The notes under the pieces are model-generated. The model saw nothing but the letters and a program-made list of their open reading frames with translations, searched no databases and was not told the DNA's origin. This document shows, piece after piece, positions 50,279-60,203 of a stretch of DNA of 64,000 bases (its first letter is position 1; each line of letters opens with the position of its first letter). This DNA is from Enterocloster bolteae (GTDB lineage: Bacteria; Bacillota; Clostridia; Lachnospirales; Lachnospiraceae). The stretch is from assembly GCF_002234575.2 (NCBI RefSeq), contig NZ_CP022464.2, positions 5,394,001 to 5,458,000 on the forward strand. The letters run 5' to 3'. Made by a program: the position numbers and the translations under genes.

Positions 50279-52243
50279 TCAAATCATGGTATCGTCCCTC
50301 ATGCCCTCCACTATATTGATATTGCCTGTCCTTCTGCCGGCTGTCCAGTATGCCATACCCACAAATACCAGAATCGCTCCCCCAAACAGAGCCAGGGGCT
50401 TTAAGGGTATGACGGACAGATAATCACTGAACGTAAACCGGCTCTGCCGGACCGTGAATATGACAAATCCTATATTGACCGGAATGCTGGCCAGAATGGG
50501 CCTAATGCCTACAATGCAGGCCTCCATGGCCAATATCCGCGCCAGTCCCCCCGGTGTGACTCCCACTGACAGATACCGTGCAAATTCCCGTTTTCTCATA
50601 TAAAGTCCGCCCAGGGTATTGGCATATACATTGGCAATTCCCACCAGGGCCAGAAGCCCGCAAAGGCTGCCCATGATAAGCTGGTATCCCCTCCTTACAT
50701 CCATCTCATAAGCTTCCTCTGTCTGCCGGTTTTCCAGCTCATAGTCCATTTTCCCGTCCATCAGTCTGCTCACGCTTTCTTCCAGCTTCGGGACCGCCTC
50801 ATCCGATACGGCTTTGATTTGGTAATACACTTCCCCCGGAACCCTGTCCCCCGCCTTCTCCTCATATATTTGCTCCGGCATGATGTGCACCAGTGAAAAA
50901 TCAGGATATTCTTCCCTCAAATCCGGTACCTGGTTTGTATATGCTCCTGTGTGCAGCTGTATACTTCCACGGTCCCCGTTTTCCCCCATTCCATTCCCTT
51001 CATCTACTGCAACAGCCACAGGATGATCAAGCGCACTGATAAAAGGGAGGTAAGCCTTTGCCCGGAAATGGCTGTTCACATTGTCCCATATCCGGTTGAC
51101 TGTGACCTCAGTGACAGAGCTGTCAAGCCCCGCCTCCTCCAGGAACTCATGAAAGCTGTCCTGGTCCAGTATTACCATGGAAACCTTTATCCGATATCTT
51201 CCATCCAGTTTTTGAATCCCGGTATTTTTAAGGCTTTCCAGACCGCCTGCTTTCCTGAGTTCTTCTGACAGCATCCCCTCCTCCAGCCAGGTATAGCCCT
51301 CTGCCTTTTCATAACGGATACACCGGGTGACCCCGGACAGGCTGCGGATGTCCCCCAGCAGCCCGGGCGGCATGCCGCCAGATTCTTCTTTGACCGCGGC
51401 CATTAAATCCCAGGTATCCTTGTACCGCTCAAAATACGTGTACTTTGTACTGAGCCCGGATAATACCCAGAAATTCAGAAACAGGCTGAACACCATAAAG
51501 GACAGGGTGAGGGACAGGGAGGAGGCCCGAAACGCCTTTCTTCTGGCATACAGGGACTTCCTGGCAAGTTCTCCCTCCACACCCCAAATTTCAGAAAAAA
51601 GACGGGATGATTTCACCTGACGGACAGGCTCTTCCCTTCCTCCCATGACTGCATCCAGAGGGTTTACCCGGCTCAGCTGTATGGCTGCGCGGCCGCCGGC
51701 CGCGCCCACGGTCAGAACGCATATGCCCAGGGACAGAAGGAACAAAAGGGGATGATACGTTAAATAAGCTGCCTTCATTCCCAGGGCCCTGCTGATGGAA
51801 TTAGCCATATGCAGAAACAGGGCCGCAGCCCCCACGCCGGCAGCAATTCCCGCCAGAACAGGCAGCAGGCTTAAAGCAATGGCCTCCTGCAGCAGACACG
51901 CTCTTATCTGGCCCGGTGTGGCCCCCACTGTCTGCAGGATTCCCAACTGATGCATGCGCTCATCCGCTCCCATCACAAATGCGTGATACAGTACCAGTGC
52001 CATGGACAGACAGACCATGCACATGATGACAAAATAAAATCCGGTGAGTAAGGAAGGCTGCGCACCGGCCTGCCAGTCCCCGCCCTTTTCTGCGGCCCGT
52101 CTGACTGAATCCACCCACATATTGTAAAACAGGGTGGTTATGAAGGAAATAAACAGGGAGGACACAAAGGCTGCCGCCATGATAGAAACAGAGGACTCCC
52201 TATGGTCTTTCAGATATTTCCTGGAATACTCTTTCCATATCAT
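50279..52243 (-). CDS. Bce-type ABC transporter permease
   Basis: A 654-residue FtsX-type permease with ten helices predicted: four near the N terminus, two in the middle, a large extracellular domain (about 320-530), and four at the end (GSLCGLLALVGIANVYANTLGG). Size and the large domain before the last helices match BceB-type permeases that detach antimicrobial peptides from cell-wall precursors and signal to the kinase. Start overlaps the ATPase stop by ATGA. Confidence 0.85.
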   Translation of the reverse strand: MIWKEYSRKYLKDHRESSVSIMAAAFVSSLFISFITTLFYNMWVDSVRRAAEKGGDWQAGAQPSLLTGFYFVIMCMVCLSMALVLYHAFVMGADERMHQLGILQTVGATPGQIRACLLQEAIALSLLPVLAGIAAGVGAAALFLHMANSISRALGMKAAYLTYHPLLFLLSLGICVLTVGAAGGRAAIQLSRVNPLDAVMGGREEPVRQVKSSRLFSEIWGVEGELARKSLYARRKAFRASSLSLTLSFMVFSLFLNFWVLSGLSTKYTYFERYKDTWDLMAAVKEESGGMPPGLLGDIRSLSGVTRCIRYEKAEGYTWLEEGMLSEELRKAGGLESLKNTGIQKLDGRYRIKVSMVILDQDSFHEFLEEAGLDSSVTEVTVNRIWDNVNSHFRAKAYLPFISALDHPVAVAVDEGNGMGENGDRGSIQLHTGAYTNQVPDLREEYPDFSLVHIMPEQIYEEKAGDRVPGEVYYQIKAVSDEAVPKLEESVSRLMDGKMDYELENRQTEEAYEMDVRRGYQLIMGSLCGLLALVGIANVYANTLGGLYMRKREFARYLSVGVTPGGLARILAMEACIVGIRPILASIPVNIGFVIFTVRQSRFTFSDYLSVIPLKPLALFGGAILVFVGMAYWTAGRRTGNINIVEGMRDDTMI

Positions 52244-52938
52244 ATCCGTCCCCCCTGTCTCCCATTGGGCGCGTCAGAGACAATACGTCCGTCTTCCAGG
52301 CGGATGATGCGGTCAGCCTGAAGCGCTATTTCCTGGTCATGGGTAATAAGAATCAGGGTCTGCCTGTATGTCCTGTTGGAGTACTTAAGCAGATTCATAA
52401 TCTCCTGGCTGTTCCTGCTGTCCAGATTTCCCGTGGGTTCATCTGCCAGAACCAGGGCGGGGGCATATAAAAGCGCCCTGCCGATGGCTGCCCTCTGCTG
52501 CTGCCCTCCTGACAGCTGTCTCGGCAGATGGGCTGCCCTGTCCCTCAAATCCAGAATGTCCAAAAGCTCTTCCAGACGTTCCCGGTTCACCTTCTGCCCG
52601 TCCAGCTTCACCGGCAATGTCATGTTATCCACCACGTTCAGAACCGGTATCAGATTATAAAACTGATAAATTAGCCCCACCTGCCTGCGCCTGAATATGG
52701 CCAGTTCTTTCCTGTTCCTGGCATATACATCGCTTCCATCCACCCAAACATGGCCGGATGAGGGGACATCCACGCCTCCTATCATGTGGAGCAGGGTGGA
52801 CTTTCCCGATCCGGACTGTCCTATGATTGCCACAAATTCACCCTTTTCCACGGAAAATGATACATCCCTCAGGGCATGCACCTGATTCTCCCCTGTTCCG
52901 TATACTTTGCACAAATGTTCCGTTCTCAACAGCTCCAT
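52240..52938 (-). CDS. Bce-type ABC transporter ATP-binding protein
   Basis: A 232-residue ATPase of the MacB/LolD/BceA group: Walker A GQSGSGKST, Q-loop LIYQFYNLIP, signature LSGGQQQRAAIGRAL, Walker B LVLADEPTGNLD, switch His ILITHDQ. AAGGAGG lies 7 bp before the ATG at 52938; the 29 extra in-frame codons upstream lie over the leader. It works with the following permease. Confidence 0.92.
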   Translation of the reverse strand: MELLRTEHLCKVYGTGENQVHALRDVSFSVEKGEFVAIIGQSGSGKSTLLHMIGGVDVPSSGHVWVDGSDVYARNRKELAIFRRRQVGLIYQFYNLIPVLNVVDNMTLPVKLDGQKVNRERLEELLDILDLRDRAAHLPRQLSGGQQQRAAIGRALLYAPALVLADEPTGNLDSRNSQEIMNLLKYSNRTYRQTLILITHDQEIALQADRIIRLEDGRIVSDAPNGRQGGRI

Positions 52939-53081
52939 TTTCCATCCTCCTTCTCTCCTAACGTCATCCTGTTTCACCGCAATCAGTATACCATTTTCAC
53001 CATGACAGCCCGGTGAATTTTTCATAACAATATTGTCACATTGCGGTCAGGCATACAAAATTACGGTGCAGAAAAAAAGAA

Positions 53082-53112
53082 GCCCCGGAGCGTGGCATAA
53101 AACGCCCCGGGA
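53082..53112 (-). terminator. Terminator between the two-component and ABC operons
   Basis: On the minus strand CCCGGGGCG and CGCTCCGGGG pair around a 10-base loop and are followed by CTTCTTTTTTT. It means the ABC genes have their own promoter, presumably the target of the response regulator. Confidence 0.75.
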
Positions 53113-53147
53113 CATGCAGATGGCGGGAATGAATATTCAAACACGCT

Positions 53148-54158
53148 CTATACAGCTCCTTTGTAAAACCGGATGCAGAACCTGGCCCCGCCATTCTCCC
53201 GGTTGGAAGCCAGTATGGTTCCCTTTTGTTCTTTTATAATCATACCGGATAAGGCAAGCCCAATCCCCACGCTGTCACCGCAGGCATTCTCCCCCCGGTA
53301 AAACCGTTCAAAGATATGCTTCAGATCTGCCTTTGAGAATCCCTTGCCTGTATCCTCCACCTGTATCTGTGTATACACAGGATTCTCCTCTGTGCTGACC
53401 GTAACTGTCCCGCCTGCCGGTGTATGTTCCATGCAGTTTTTGAGAATATTGCCCAGCGCTTCCACTGACCACAAAAAATCTCCTGTGTACCGGGCGCCCT
53501 CCTGCCCTTTAAGTATCAGCTGCTGTCCCTTAAGTTCCATGGGCACCGCCAGAGGCTCTGCTGCCTTTTGAATCACATCCCCGGCCAGAACCATCTCTTG
53601 TTTTAAGACCACGGTACCGGACTCCAGACTGGCCATCTTTAAAAGGGCCGCAATCAGCCACTCAATCCTTGCCAGCAGGCTGCCTATGCTTCGGGATATC
53701 CTGGACCTTTCCTGTTCATTTTCTTCCTCCTTAAGCTGCCGCAGAAGCATGTGTATGGAAGTCAGGGGTGTTTTTACCTGATGCGATATATCGGCCAGAG
53801 ATTCCTGAAGATATGCCTTGTCTGTCCTCAGCTCCTCTGCCTGGTCCCTGAGACGTATGGTCATCTTATAAATCTTGCTTGCCAGGACAGCCAGCTCCCC
53901 TTCCTCGTCAGGTATGCCGGCCATGCTGTCATTTCCGTACAGCACCCGGTCCACCTCCCGTGAGAGCTGTAAAAGCCTGTCATATCGTTTTGCGGTAAAC
54001 CAAAGGGATATTCCGCTGCCCGCCAGACAGAGGGCGGCAGCATACAGGGCACAGCCTATATCCCAGATTATGGCGGCTGCCGCAGCCGCTGTAACCAGAA
54101 GTACTCCGTGAATGCCCGTCTGCAGCCTCACCTCTGGATTTCTCAACCATTCAGCCAT
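53148..54158 (-). CDS. BceS-type intramembrane-sensing histidine kinase
   Basis: A 336-residue kinase. Two helices at about 15-60 are joined by a short loop, so there is no extracellular sensor domain. HisKA (ADISHQVKTPLTSIHMLL) has the phosphorylated His, the N box is LKNCMEHTPAGG and the G box GIGLALSGMIIKEQKG. Length and layout match BceS-type kinases that read transporter flux. It follows the response regulator by 3 bp. Confidence 0.9.
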   Translation of the reverse strand: MAEWLRNPEVRLQTGIHGVLLVTAAAAAAIIWDIGCALYAAALCLAGSGISLWFTAKRYDRLLQLSREVDRVLYGNDSMAGIPDEEGELAVLASKIYKMTIRLRDQAEELRTDKAYLQESLADISHQVKTPLTSIHMLLRQLKEEENEQERSRISRSIGSLLARIEWLIAALLKMASLESGTVVLKQEMVLAGDVIQKAAEPLAVPMELKGQQLILKGQEGARYTGDFLWSVEALGNILKNCMEHTPAGGTVTVSTEENPVYTQIQVEDTGKGFSKADLKHIFERFYRGENACGDSVGIGLALSGMIIKEQKGTILASNRENGGARFCIRFYKGAV

Positions 54159-54161
54159 CTC

Positions 54162-54830
54162 TCATCCCACCTTATATCCCCTCCCCCGGACAGTCTCTAT
54201 GATTTCCGGATGAGCCGGATCTTTCTCAATTTTATCCCGTAGTCTCTTTATGTAAACCGTAAGGGTATTATCATTTACATAATCCCCGGCAATGTCCCAT
54301 ATCTCTTCCAATAACCGGTTCCTGGTCAGCACTTCACCCTGCCGGTTCAAAAAGACCAGAAACAGCCTGTACTCCAGGGCTGACAATATAATTTCCTGTC
54401 CGTCCCTGGTTACAGTCCCCTTCACAGTGTCCACAAGCAGATCCCCTGCCCGCAGCACGGACCGGCTCCTGCCCCTTCTCCTGAGCACGTTTTTCACCCT
54501 GGATACCAGTTCCAGGGGGCGGAAGGGCTTTGCAATATAGTCATCCGCCCCCAGCTCAAATCCGGTCACCACGCTTTCCTCGTCCCCCATAGCCGTCAGG
54601 AAGATAACCGGAATATCAGCCTCCCGTTTTATGGCAGTGCAGACAGAATACCCGTTTCCGTCAGGAAGCATTAAATCCAGCAAGACCAGGTCAAAGGATT
54701 CCCGCCGTATCTGTTCAAGGCTTTCCTCCCTGGTTCCCACCGCAACAGCCGTAAACCCTTCCTTTTTCAGCAGAAGCAGGAGGTTGCCCGCGATGTCCCT
54801 GTCATCCTCCACAATCAATATCCGGTTCAT
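54162..54830 (-). CDS. OmpR-type response regulator of the Bce-like system
   Basis: A 222-residue regulator. The receiver has VEDDRDIAGN, phosphoacceptor Asp in LLDLMLPDGNGY and Lys in AKPFRPLEL. The winged helix ends in TVYIKRLRDKIEKDPAHPEIIETVRGRGYKVG. It most likely activates the ABC operon at 52938 in response to a cell-wall antibiotic. Confidence 0.92.
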   Translation of the reverse strand: MNRILIVEDDRDIAGNLLLLLKKEGFTAVAVGTREESLEQIRRESFDLVLLDLMLPDGNGYSVCTAIKREADIPVIFLTAMGDEESVVTGFELGADDYIAKPFRPLELVSRVKNVLRRRGRSRSVLRAGDLLVDTVKGTVTRDGQEIILSALEYRLFLVFLNRQGEVLTRNRLLEEIWDIAGDYVNDNTLTVYIKRLRDKIEKDPAHPEIIETVRGRGYKVG

Positions 54831-54855
54831 CCCCGCCTCCTTTCCCAGACATCTG

Positions 54856-55377
54856 TCAGCGTTTCTTTAACCGCTCCATCAAAAGCTTCATCTCTCCCAT
54901 ATCCGGCTCCGCGGCATCCCAGTCACCGCCAAAAAATCGGTAATAGGAAAACAGCTGCTCCAGCTGCAGCCAGCTCCCGTCCATAGCCGCAGCCAACAGC
55001 CCAGCAATGCGGTTGACCATATATTTGTTCAATGTCTTCATATCCTGCTGGGACAGCTGCCCATTGGCATGCATGTCCTCAACCGGGCCGTTTCTGAACG
55101 CGTAATGAGTCACTGCCTTGGAAATGGCGTCAATATTTTCCCCCCTGAGCAGCCGCTCTCTGGAATTTTCGTTCAGCTGTGCAAACAGCTCCGAATTTTC
55201 ATCCATAAACTGCTGGTATATCATATTTTTAATGGATATCCCATACTTCCTTCTCTTATAGGCCACTTTCCCCATGGAAACCCCAAACCGTTCTGCGATC
55301 TTCCTGTCCGTCATGCCTTCCTCATAGTATAAATGCTTCAGTTCTTCCTCTGTCACTGTATCCCATTGATATTCCAT
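54856..55377 (-). CDS. Helix-turn-helix protein of unknown function
   Basis: A 173-residue protein whose first 45 residues form a clear HTH (EELKHLYYEEGMTDRKIAERFGVSMGKVAYKRRKYGI), like the DNA-binding part of sigma-factor-like regulators. The rest is helical with a conserved-looking VTHYAFRNGPVEDMHANGQLSQQDMKTLNKYMVNRIAGLL. I do not recognise a named family. GGAG lies 6 bp before the ATG at 55377; the earlier in-frame codons lie in the divergent gene's leader. It ends 25 bp before the response regulator start and is divergent from the hydrolase at 55499. Confidence 0.7.
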   Translation of the reverse strand: MEYQWDTVTEEELKHLYYEEGMTDRKIAERFGVSMGKVAYKRRKYGISIKNMIYQQFMDENSELFAQLNENSRERLLRGENIDAISKAVTHYAFRNGPVEDMHANGQLSQQDMKTLNKYMVNRIAGLLAAAMDGSWLQLEQLFSYYRFFGGDWDAAEPDMGEMKLLMERLKKR

Positions 55378-55498
55378 GTTTTTCTCCAAATCAATCTTGT
55401 ATTTAATGAAACCGCTTATGGCGGGGAATGTTCCTCCTCCAAACGGAATATACATAACCATATCTTCTGCAAACTTCGTATAAAGGAGGTTTTTGCCC

Positions 55499-56512
55499 AT
55501 GTGCACAGCTATGGTCACACAGACGTCCCAGGGGGACATTTATTTTGGCCGGACCATGGATTTCTCTTATCCCCTTGAGCCTGAACTGTATTTTGTTCCC
55601 AAAGGCTATCAATGGAATAATATCATGAACACCCACCAGGTCCGCAACCGTTACCGTTTCATGGGAATCGGGCAGGACATATCCCCGGTGGTCTTTGCAG
55701 ACGGGGTCAATGAGATGGGCTTCGGGGCCGCTGTCCTCTATTTCCCCGGCTATGCCCAGTATGATGTCCCGGACCCTGAGGATTCGTCCCGGCCTGCCAT
55801 CACAGCACTGGAACTCACGGGATTTCTCTTAGGTTTAAGCGCGTCCGTGGAGGAAGCAGCATCCATTCTCCGCACCATCCGAATCGTTGGCGCCGAAGAC
55901 TCCATAACCGGAACCATTGCCCCGCTCCACTGGCTCGTGGCGGACCGGACCGGCAAATCCATGGTCATTGAAAAGACAGCTGACGGCCTGCATCTCATGG
56001 ATAACCCTGTAGGTGTTCTCTCCAACAGCCCTGACTTCCAGTGGCACCTGACCAATCTGCGCAATTACATGAATCTCTCCCCCACACAGGAGCAGTCACA
56101 GACCTGGGGCAGCCTGGAGCTGACCCCCTTCGGACAGGGCGGCGGCGGCTTTGGCCTGCCCGGTGATTATACTCCTCCTTCCAGGTTTGTCAGGACCGCA
56201 TTTCTAAAGACTCATACTCCCATTCCGGCAGGCAGGGATGAAGCGGCGCTGACCTGTTTCCATATAATGGAAAGTGTCAGTATCCCAAAGGGCCCGGTCA
56301 TCACAAGCCGAAATACACCGGATTATACCCAGTACACAGCCTTCATCAATCTCTCCTCCAGAGAATACTTCTTCAAAACATACGGCAGCAGCTGCATCAC
56401 CTCTGCATCACTGCCCGGCAATCCGGATGCACAAACCGGCATAAAATCGCTGGCAGCCCTCAATCAGCCCGCCGGCTTTTGCCAGCTACCCGCGTCTCAG
56501 GACGCGATCTAA
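55499..56512 (+). CDS. Choloylglycine hydrolase family enzyme (bile salt hydrolase / penicillin V acylase)
   Basis: A 337-residue N-terminal-nucleophile hydrolase. The start MCTAMV puts the catalytic Cys at position 2, where it becomes the N terminus once Met is removed; GRTMDFSY gives the Arg and Asp, and NSPDFQWHLTNLRNYM the Asn region. AAGGAGG lies 9 bp before this ATG; the TTG two codons earlier would block maturation. It hydrolyses an amide bond, either glycine/taurine-conjugated bile acid or an acyl homoserine/penicillin-type amide; the choice cannot be made by eye. Its end overlaps the convergent kinase gene by 27 bp. Confidence 0.88.
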   Translation: MCTAMVTQTSQGDIYFGRTMDFSYPLEPELYFVPKGYQWNNIMNTHQVRNRYRFMGIGQDISPVVFADGVNEMGFGAAVLYFPGYAQYDVPDPEDSSRPAITALELTGFLLGLSASVEEAASILRTIRIVGAEDSITGTIAPLHWLVADRTGKSMVIEKTADGLHLMDNPVGVLSNSPDFQWHLTNLRNYMNLSPTQEQSQTWGSLELTPFGQGGGGFGLPGDYTPPSRFVRTAFLKTHTPIPAGRDEAALTCFHIMESVSIPKGPVITSRNTPDYTQYTAFINLSSREYFFKTYGSSCITSASLPGNPDAQTGIKSLAALNQPAGFCQLPASQDAI

Positions 56513-59332
56513 TACCTGGTAAAGATATTCCACATCCACAGGCTTGGTCACAAAGCCGTCCATCCCCGCCTCAGCCGCCGCGTCTGCATCCTCCTTAAAA
56601 GAGTTAGCCGTCATAGCAATGATGGGGATGGAAACAGCGTCCTGCCTCTGTATTCTGCGGATGGCGCGGCAGGCTTCCAGGCCGTTCATCTCAGGCATCT
56701 GGAGATCCATAAGAATGGCATGATAGGTTCCGGGACTGCTCTGCATGAACAGTTCCACAGCCTGTTTTCCGTTCTCCGCCCTGCGCACGCTGGCCCCCTT
56801 CATCTTCAGAAGCTCAGTGGCTATCTCTGCATTCAGGTCATTATCCTCAGCCAGCAGGATATTTATGTGCTCCAGGCAGCTGCTTTCCACCCCTCCAGCC
56901 TTCTGTTTCTCCTGTTTTATCTTTATTTCTTCTTCCACATTCGAATCCGCCAGGGAAAATGCAGCTGAAAAATAGAATTCGCTTCCCTTGCCCAGCTCAC
57001 TCTTAAGCTTCAGTTCTCCCCCCATCAGCCCCACAATGGTCCTGCTGATAGTAAGTCCCAGCCCGGTTCCCTGGCTCTTGGAATAATTGGGTCCCACCTG
57101 CTCAAAGGCTCCGAATACGCGTTTCTGATTCTCCACAGATATGCCCACACCGTTATCAATCACCTGAAACTTGTAGATCACCTGCTGATTCGTGCTTTTG
57201 GTCCGGGTCACACGCATGATGATACTGCCGCCTGCCGGTGTGAATTTAAAGGCATTGGAAACCAGATTGGTCAGAACCTGCTGGAGACGGATAACATCCC
57301 CCATAAGCGTACGGTTTTCCACGTCCTTTTCTACAGTGAACTCCAATCCGCGGCGCGTAGCCTCTGCGGTCAGCATGTCCTCAAGCTCTTCCACGGCCCG
57401 GTTCATGGAAAATGCCTCATTTGACACTGTCATTTTCCCGCTCTCAATACGGCTCATATCCAGGATATCGCTGATTAATCTCAGCAGATACTGGGATGAG
57501 GACCGGATTTTCCCCAGGTTTTCCCTTACCTGTTCCGGTACATCATCCATCATTGATGTTAAGTCGCTGAGCCCCACAATGGCATTCATGGGCGTACGTA
57601 TCTCATGGCTCATCCTGGAAAGAAATTCACCCTTTGCGCGGTTAGCTGCCTCTGCCCTCTCCAGGCTGCTCTGCATCCTGGCTGCCCGTATTCTGGAACG
57701 GGCAGCTGCCATTACAAGAATCATCACGGCAAGGAAAACACATGCAGTCACCGTTACAAACATCACTGGATTGGCATACATTAATTCCACAATTGATGCA
57801 GATCGGGACCCTATGGTTATCATATTCTGGTTTGTCAATGCCGTCTTCTGTTCACTGCTCAGGCTGTTGACCGACTTATTCAATATTGGAAGCAGTTCGC
57901 CGTCAACCGGCCTGGTCACTGCAAAACAGATATCATTTCTGTTATTAACCAGGGTATTGGGAACAACATTGGGATAGTGGTGTGCCTGCATATCGTGCTC
58001 GATTTTGGTGGAGATTCCGTAAAAGAAATCAACCTCCCCATTGTTCACAGCCCGCAATGCCGCCCTGACATCAGGAAAATATCTGATCTCATCCGCCTTT
58101 ATACCCGTTGGCATGCGCCGCCCTTCAATGACCGCTCCCACCAATCCATCCGAGGGATAGCTGACCCCCTTATTCCTGACGATAATATCACTCATGGATG
58201 CATATGCCTTGGAAAGAGCCAGCCCCATGTCTGCCCCATCCTCCTCAGATCCCAGAAAAGCTCCTAATATATCTGCCTTGCCCTGATTTACCAGATTCAG
58301 CGCATCCCCATAGGTGTCCGTATACTCGTAGCTGAATTCCAGCCCTGAAAATTCAGTTACCTTCTCCAACACATCCGGTATCAGGCCGTTGTGCATATCC
58401 GTATCTTCTTCCTGGCTGAACAGGGGATGCCATTCCTTCACAACTGCAACCGATACCTTTTGTTTTTCGCGGATATAGGCCTGCTCCTCATCATTCAGAC
58501 AGATGCTCTCAATTCCGCTGTCCGGAAAATTTGCATTATACCGTTCCTCTGCGAAATTCGGATTAGAGTCCACAATCTTGCCCAGGGCCATGTTCATACC
58601 GTCCAGAACCTCCTGATTATCCGGAGTGGTCACAATATAATACGGCTGGGAATCAAATTCCGCAACTACCCGGAGGTTCCCCTTTACATCTGCATTATTC
58701 CCCAAAAGCATATCCACTTCTCTGTCTTCAAGACACTGATAAAGGTTCCCATCCACCAACTGGTCTTTGGAAAAGTACCTGATGGTACAGTCAATTCCAT
58801 TGAGGTCCAGAAATGCCTGGAGCCTTCGTATGTTTTCCTCAGCCCGTTCATATACTCCGATCGTCTTACCGCTCATGCTTTTCCAGTCATAAGTCTTAAT
58901 GCTTTTATCATCACGGCGGACCAGCAGCACGGATTTATTGTAACCTGTATTGTAGTCCGGATAGGCAAAATACTGTTCAAATTCTGGCTGGTAATAGGTT
59001 CCGCCCATCAGATCATACTGCCCGTCCAGAAATTCCGGAATTATGTCCTCTGCAGCCGTATCAATATACTCATACTGCCAGCCCGTATATTTTGCTATCT
59101 CATTGAGATAGTCCACCACAATACCGTGTCTGGTCCCATTCTCATCTGTCTCCGACATCCCCTTCAGCTCAGGGTAGGCCACCCGCAGTATCCTGTCCGG
59201 TCCCTGTGCCTTATCCTGATCCCCCTCACCTGCCTGCGCATCGCTGCATGGCAGCACAGACAACAAGCACCCAAAGACCAGGATACACGCCATTCCTGCT
59301 ATCTTTTTTCCTGCTTGTAATGCATTTTTCAT
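56486..59332 (-). CDS. Hybrid histidine kinase with two solute-binding sensor domains
   Basis: A 948-residue membrane sensor. A signal peptide is followed by two SBP_bac_3 domains (about 45-270 and 285-510), one TM helix (about 522-545), HisKA (SRMSHEIRTPMNAIVGLSDL), HATPase_c (NAFKFTPAGG, GTGLGLTISRTIVGLMGG) and a receiver (about 815-945) with Asp in ILMDLQMPEMNG. The layout is that of BvgS/EvgS-like phosphorelay sensors reading small solutes such as amino acids. It has no HPt domain or partner regulator nearby. Confidence 0.9.
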   Translation of the reverse strand: MKNALQAGKKIAGMACILVFGCLLSVLPCSDAQAGEGDQDKAQGPDRILRVAYPELKGMSETDENGTRHGIVVDYLNEIAKYTGWQYEYIDTAAEDIIPEFLDGQYDLMGGTYYQPEFEQYFAYPDYNTGYNKSVLLVRRDDKSIKTYDWKSMSGKTIGVYERAEENIRRLQAFLDLNGIDCTIRYFSKDQLVDGNLYQCLEDREVDMLLGNNADVKGNLRVVAEFDSQPYYIVTTPDNQEVLDGMNMALGKIVDSNPNFAEERYNANFPDSGIESICLNDEEQAYIREKQKVSVAVVKEWHPLFSQEEDTDMHNGLIPDVLEKVTEFSGLEFSYEYTDTYGDALNLVNQGKADILGAFLGSEEDGADMGLALSKAYASMSDIIVRNKGVSYPSDGLVGAVIEGRRMPTGIKADEIRYFPDVRAALRAVNNGEVDFFYGISTKIEHDMQAHHYPNVVPNTLVNNRNDICFAVTRPVDGELLPILNKSVNSLSSEQKTALTNQNMITIGSRSASIVELMYANPVMFVTVTACVFLAVMILVMAAARSRIRAARMQSSLERAEAANRAKGEFLSRMSHEIRTPMNAIVGLSDLTSMMDDVPEQVRENLGKIRSSSQYLLRLISDILDMSRIESGKMTVSNEAFSMNRAVEELEDMLTAEATRRGLEFTVEKDVENRTLMGDVIRLQQVLTNLVSNAFKFTPAGGSIIMRVTRTKSTNQQVIYKFQVIDNGVGISVENQKRVFGAFEQVGPNYSKSQGTGLGLTISRTIVGLMGGELKLKSELGKGSEFYFSAAFSLADSNVEEEIKIKQEKQKAGGVESSCLEHINILLAEDNDLNAEIATELLKMKGASVRRAENGKQAVELFMQSSPGTYHAILMDLQMPEMNGLEACRAIRRIQRQDAVSIPIIAMTANSFKEDADAAAEAGMDGFVTKPVDVEYLYQVLDRVLRRG

Positions 59333-59508
59333 ATCAGAGCTCCTTCTTTTGTCCCATTTCTGCTGTACAGCTTGCTGTTATTTATTTTATCACGTATTCA
59401 GCTGACTTGCTATCCCAAAAATGGCCGCCCTGCAGATTAAACAGACATAGCGCAGTACTACGGCATAAAGACAAGGCCCCGGGCGCCGCCAGGCCGCAGC
59501 CGGCCGCC

Positions 59509-59532
59509 AAAAAAGCCCTGGTTTTCCAGGGC
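59509..59532 (-). terminator. Terminator of the sugar-acid operon
   Basis: GCCCTGG-AAAA-CCAGGGC with six U on the minus strand. It closes the class II aldolase gene at 59610. Confidence 0.85.
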
Positions 59533-59609
59533 CCGGCATGATAACTTATCTACAATCCAAAACATCCAACACCTCACAGAAACAATCCGGGTGCGGTCAA
59601 AATCCGCCT

Positions 59610-60203
59610 CTACCTCATTCCAGCCTGTCTCAGCATCCAGGCAATCCTGGCACTTTCCTCCAGCTCTTCCAGACAGAAGAAGGCATCCATCAGACTTTTT
59701 CCCGGCACCACTGCCCCATGCTGTTTCAGCAGATAGCCGTCGCTGTCCATTACACGCTGTTCAAAGGCGTCAAACAGTGCCTGGGAACCAGGCTTCTCAT
59801 AAGGAACCAGTCCCACCTTACCCAGCTTCATCTTCAGATACGGGGTATGATCCGGAATTACGTCTGTTTCGTCCTCAGCAGGCACAAAACTCCACAGTAC
59901 CCCATAGGTGCCATGGGTATGGATGACCGCGCCTGTTCCCGGTTTCTTCTGGTATACCTTCAGGTGCAGGGGCCATTCCTTGCTGGGCTTGCTGCCGCTC
60001 AGACTTGCACCGTTCATATCCATGACTGCAAATTCATCCGCCTTCAGGGTACCAAAGCAGCTTCCGCTCCGGCTGATGTACATCGTTCCATTGTGGAAAA
60101 AGCTTATATTGGCCGATGAACCAGATGTCTTGCTGCGCTCAAACAGGCTCCTTCCAATCCAGACCGCATCATCTAATTTCTGCGCTAACTCCCTATCCAT
60201 CAT
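59610..60203 (-). CDS. Class II aldolase/decarboxylase (OtnC-like)
   Basis: A 197-residue aldolase of the adducin/fuculose-aldolase type. ANISFFHNGTMYISRSGSCFG is the phosphate and start loop, and VIHTHGTYGVLWSF carries the metal-binding His pair. In DUF1537 kinase operons such enzymes decarboxylate 3-oxo-tetronate 4-phosphate to a triose phosphate (OtnC). It overlaps the kinase gene by ATGA, as coupled steps do. Confidence 0.85.
   Translation of the reverse strand: MMDRELAQKLDDAVWIGRSLFERSKTSGSSANISFFHNGTMYISRSGSCFGTLKADEFAVMDMNGASLSGSKPSKEWPLHLKVYQKKPGTGAVIHTHGTYGVLWSFVPAEDETDVIPDHTPYLKMKLGKVGLVPYEKPGSQALFDAFEQRVMDSDGYLLKQHGAVVPGKSLMDAFFCLEELEESARIAWMLRQAGMR

Noticed and set aside
58391..59320. 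309-codon plus-strand frame opposite the hybrid kinase
   Set aside because: Covers the two solute-binding domains on the other strand; no ribosome site.
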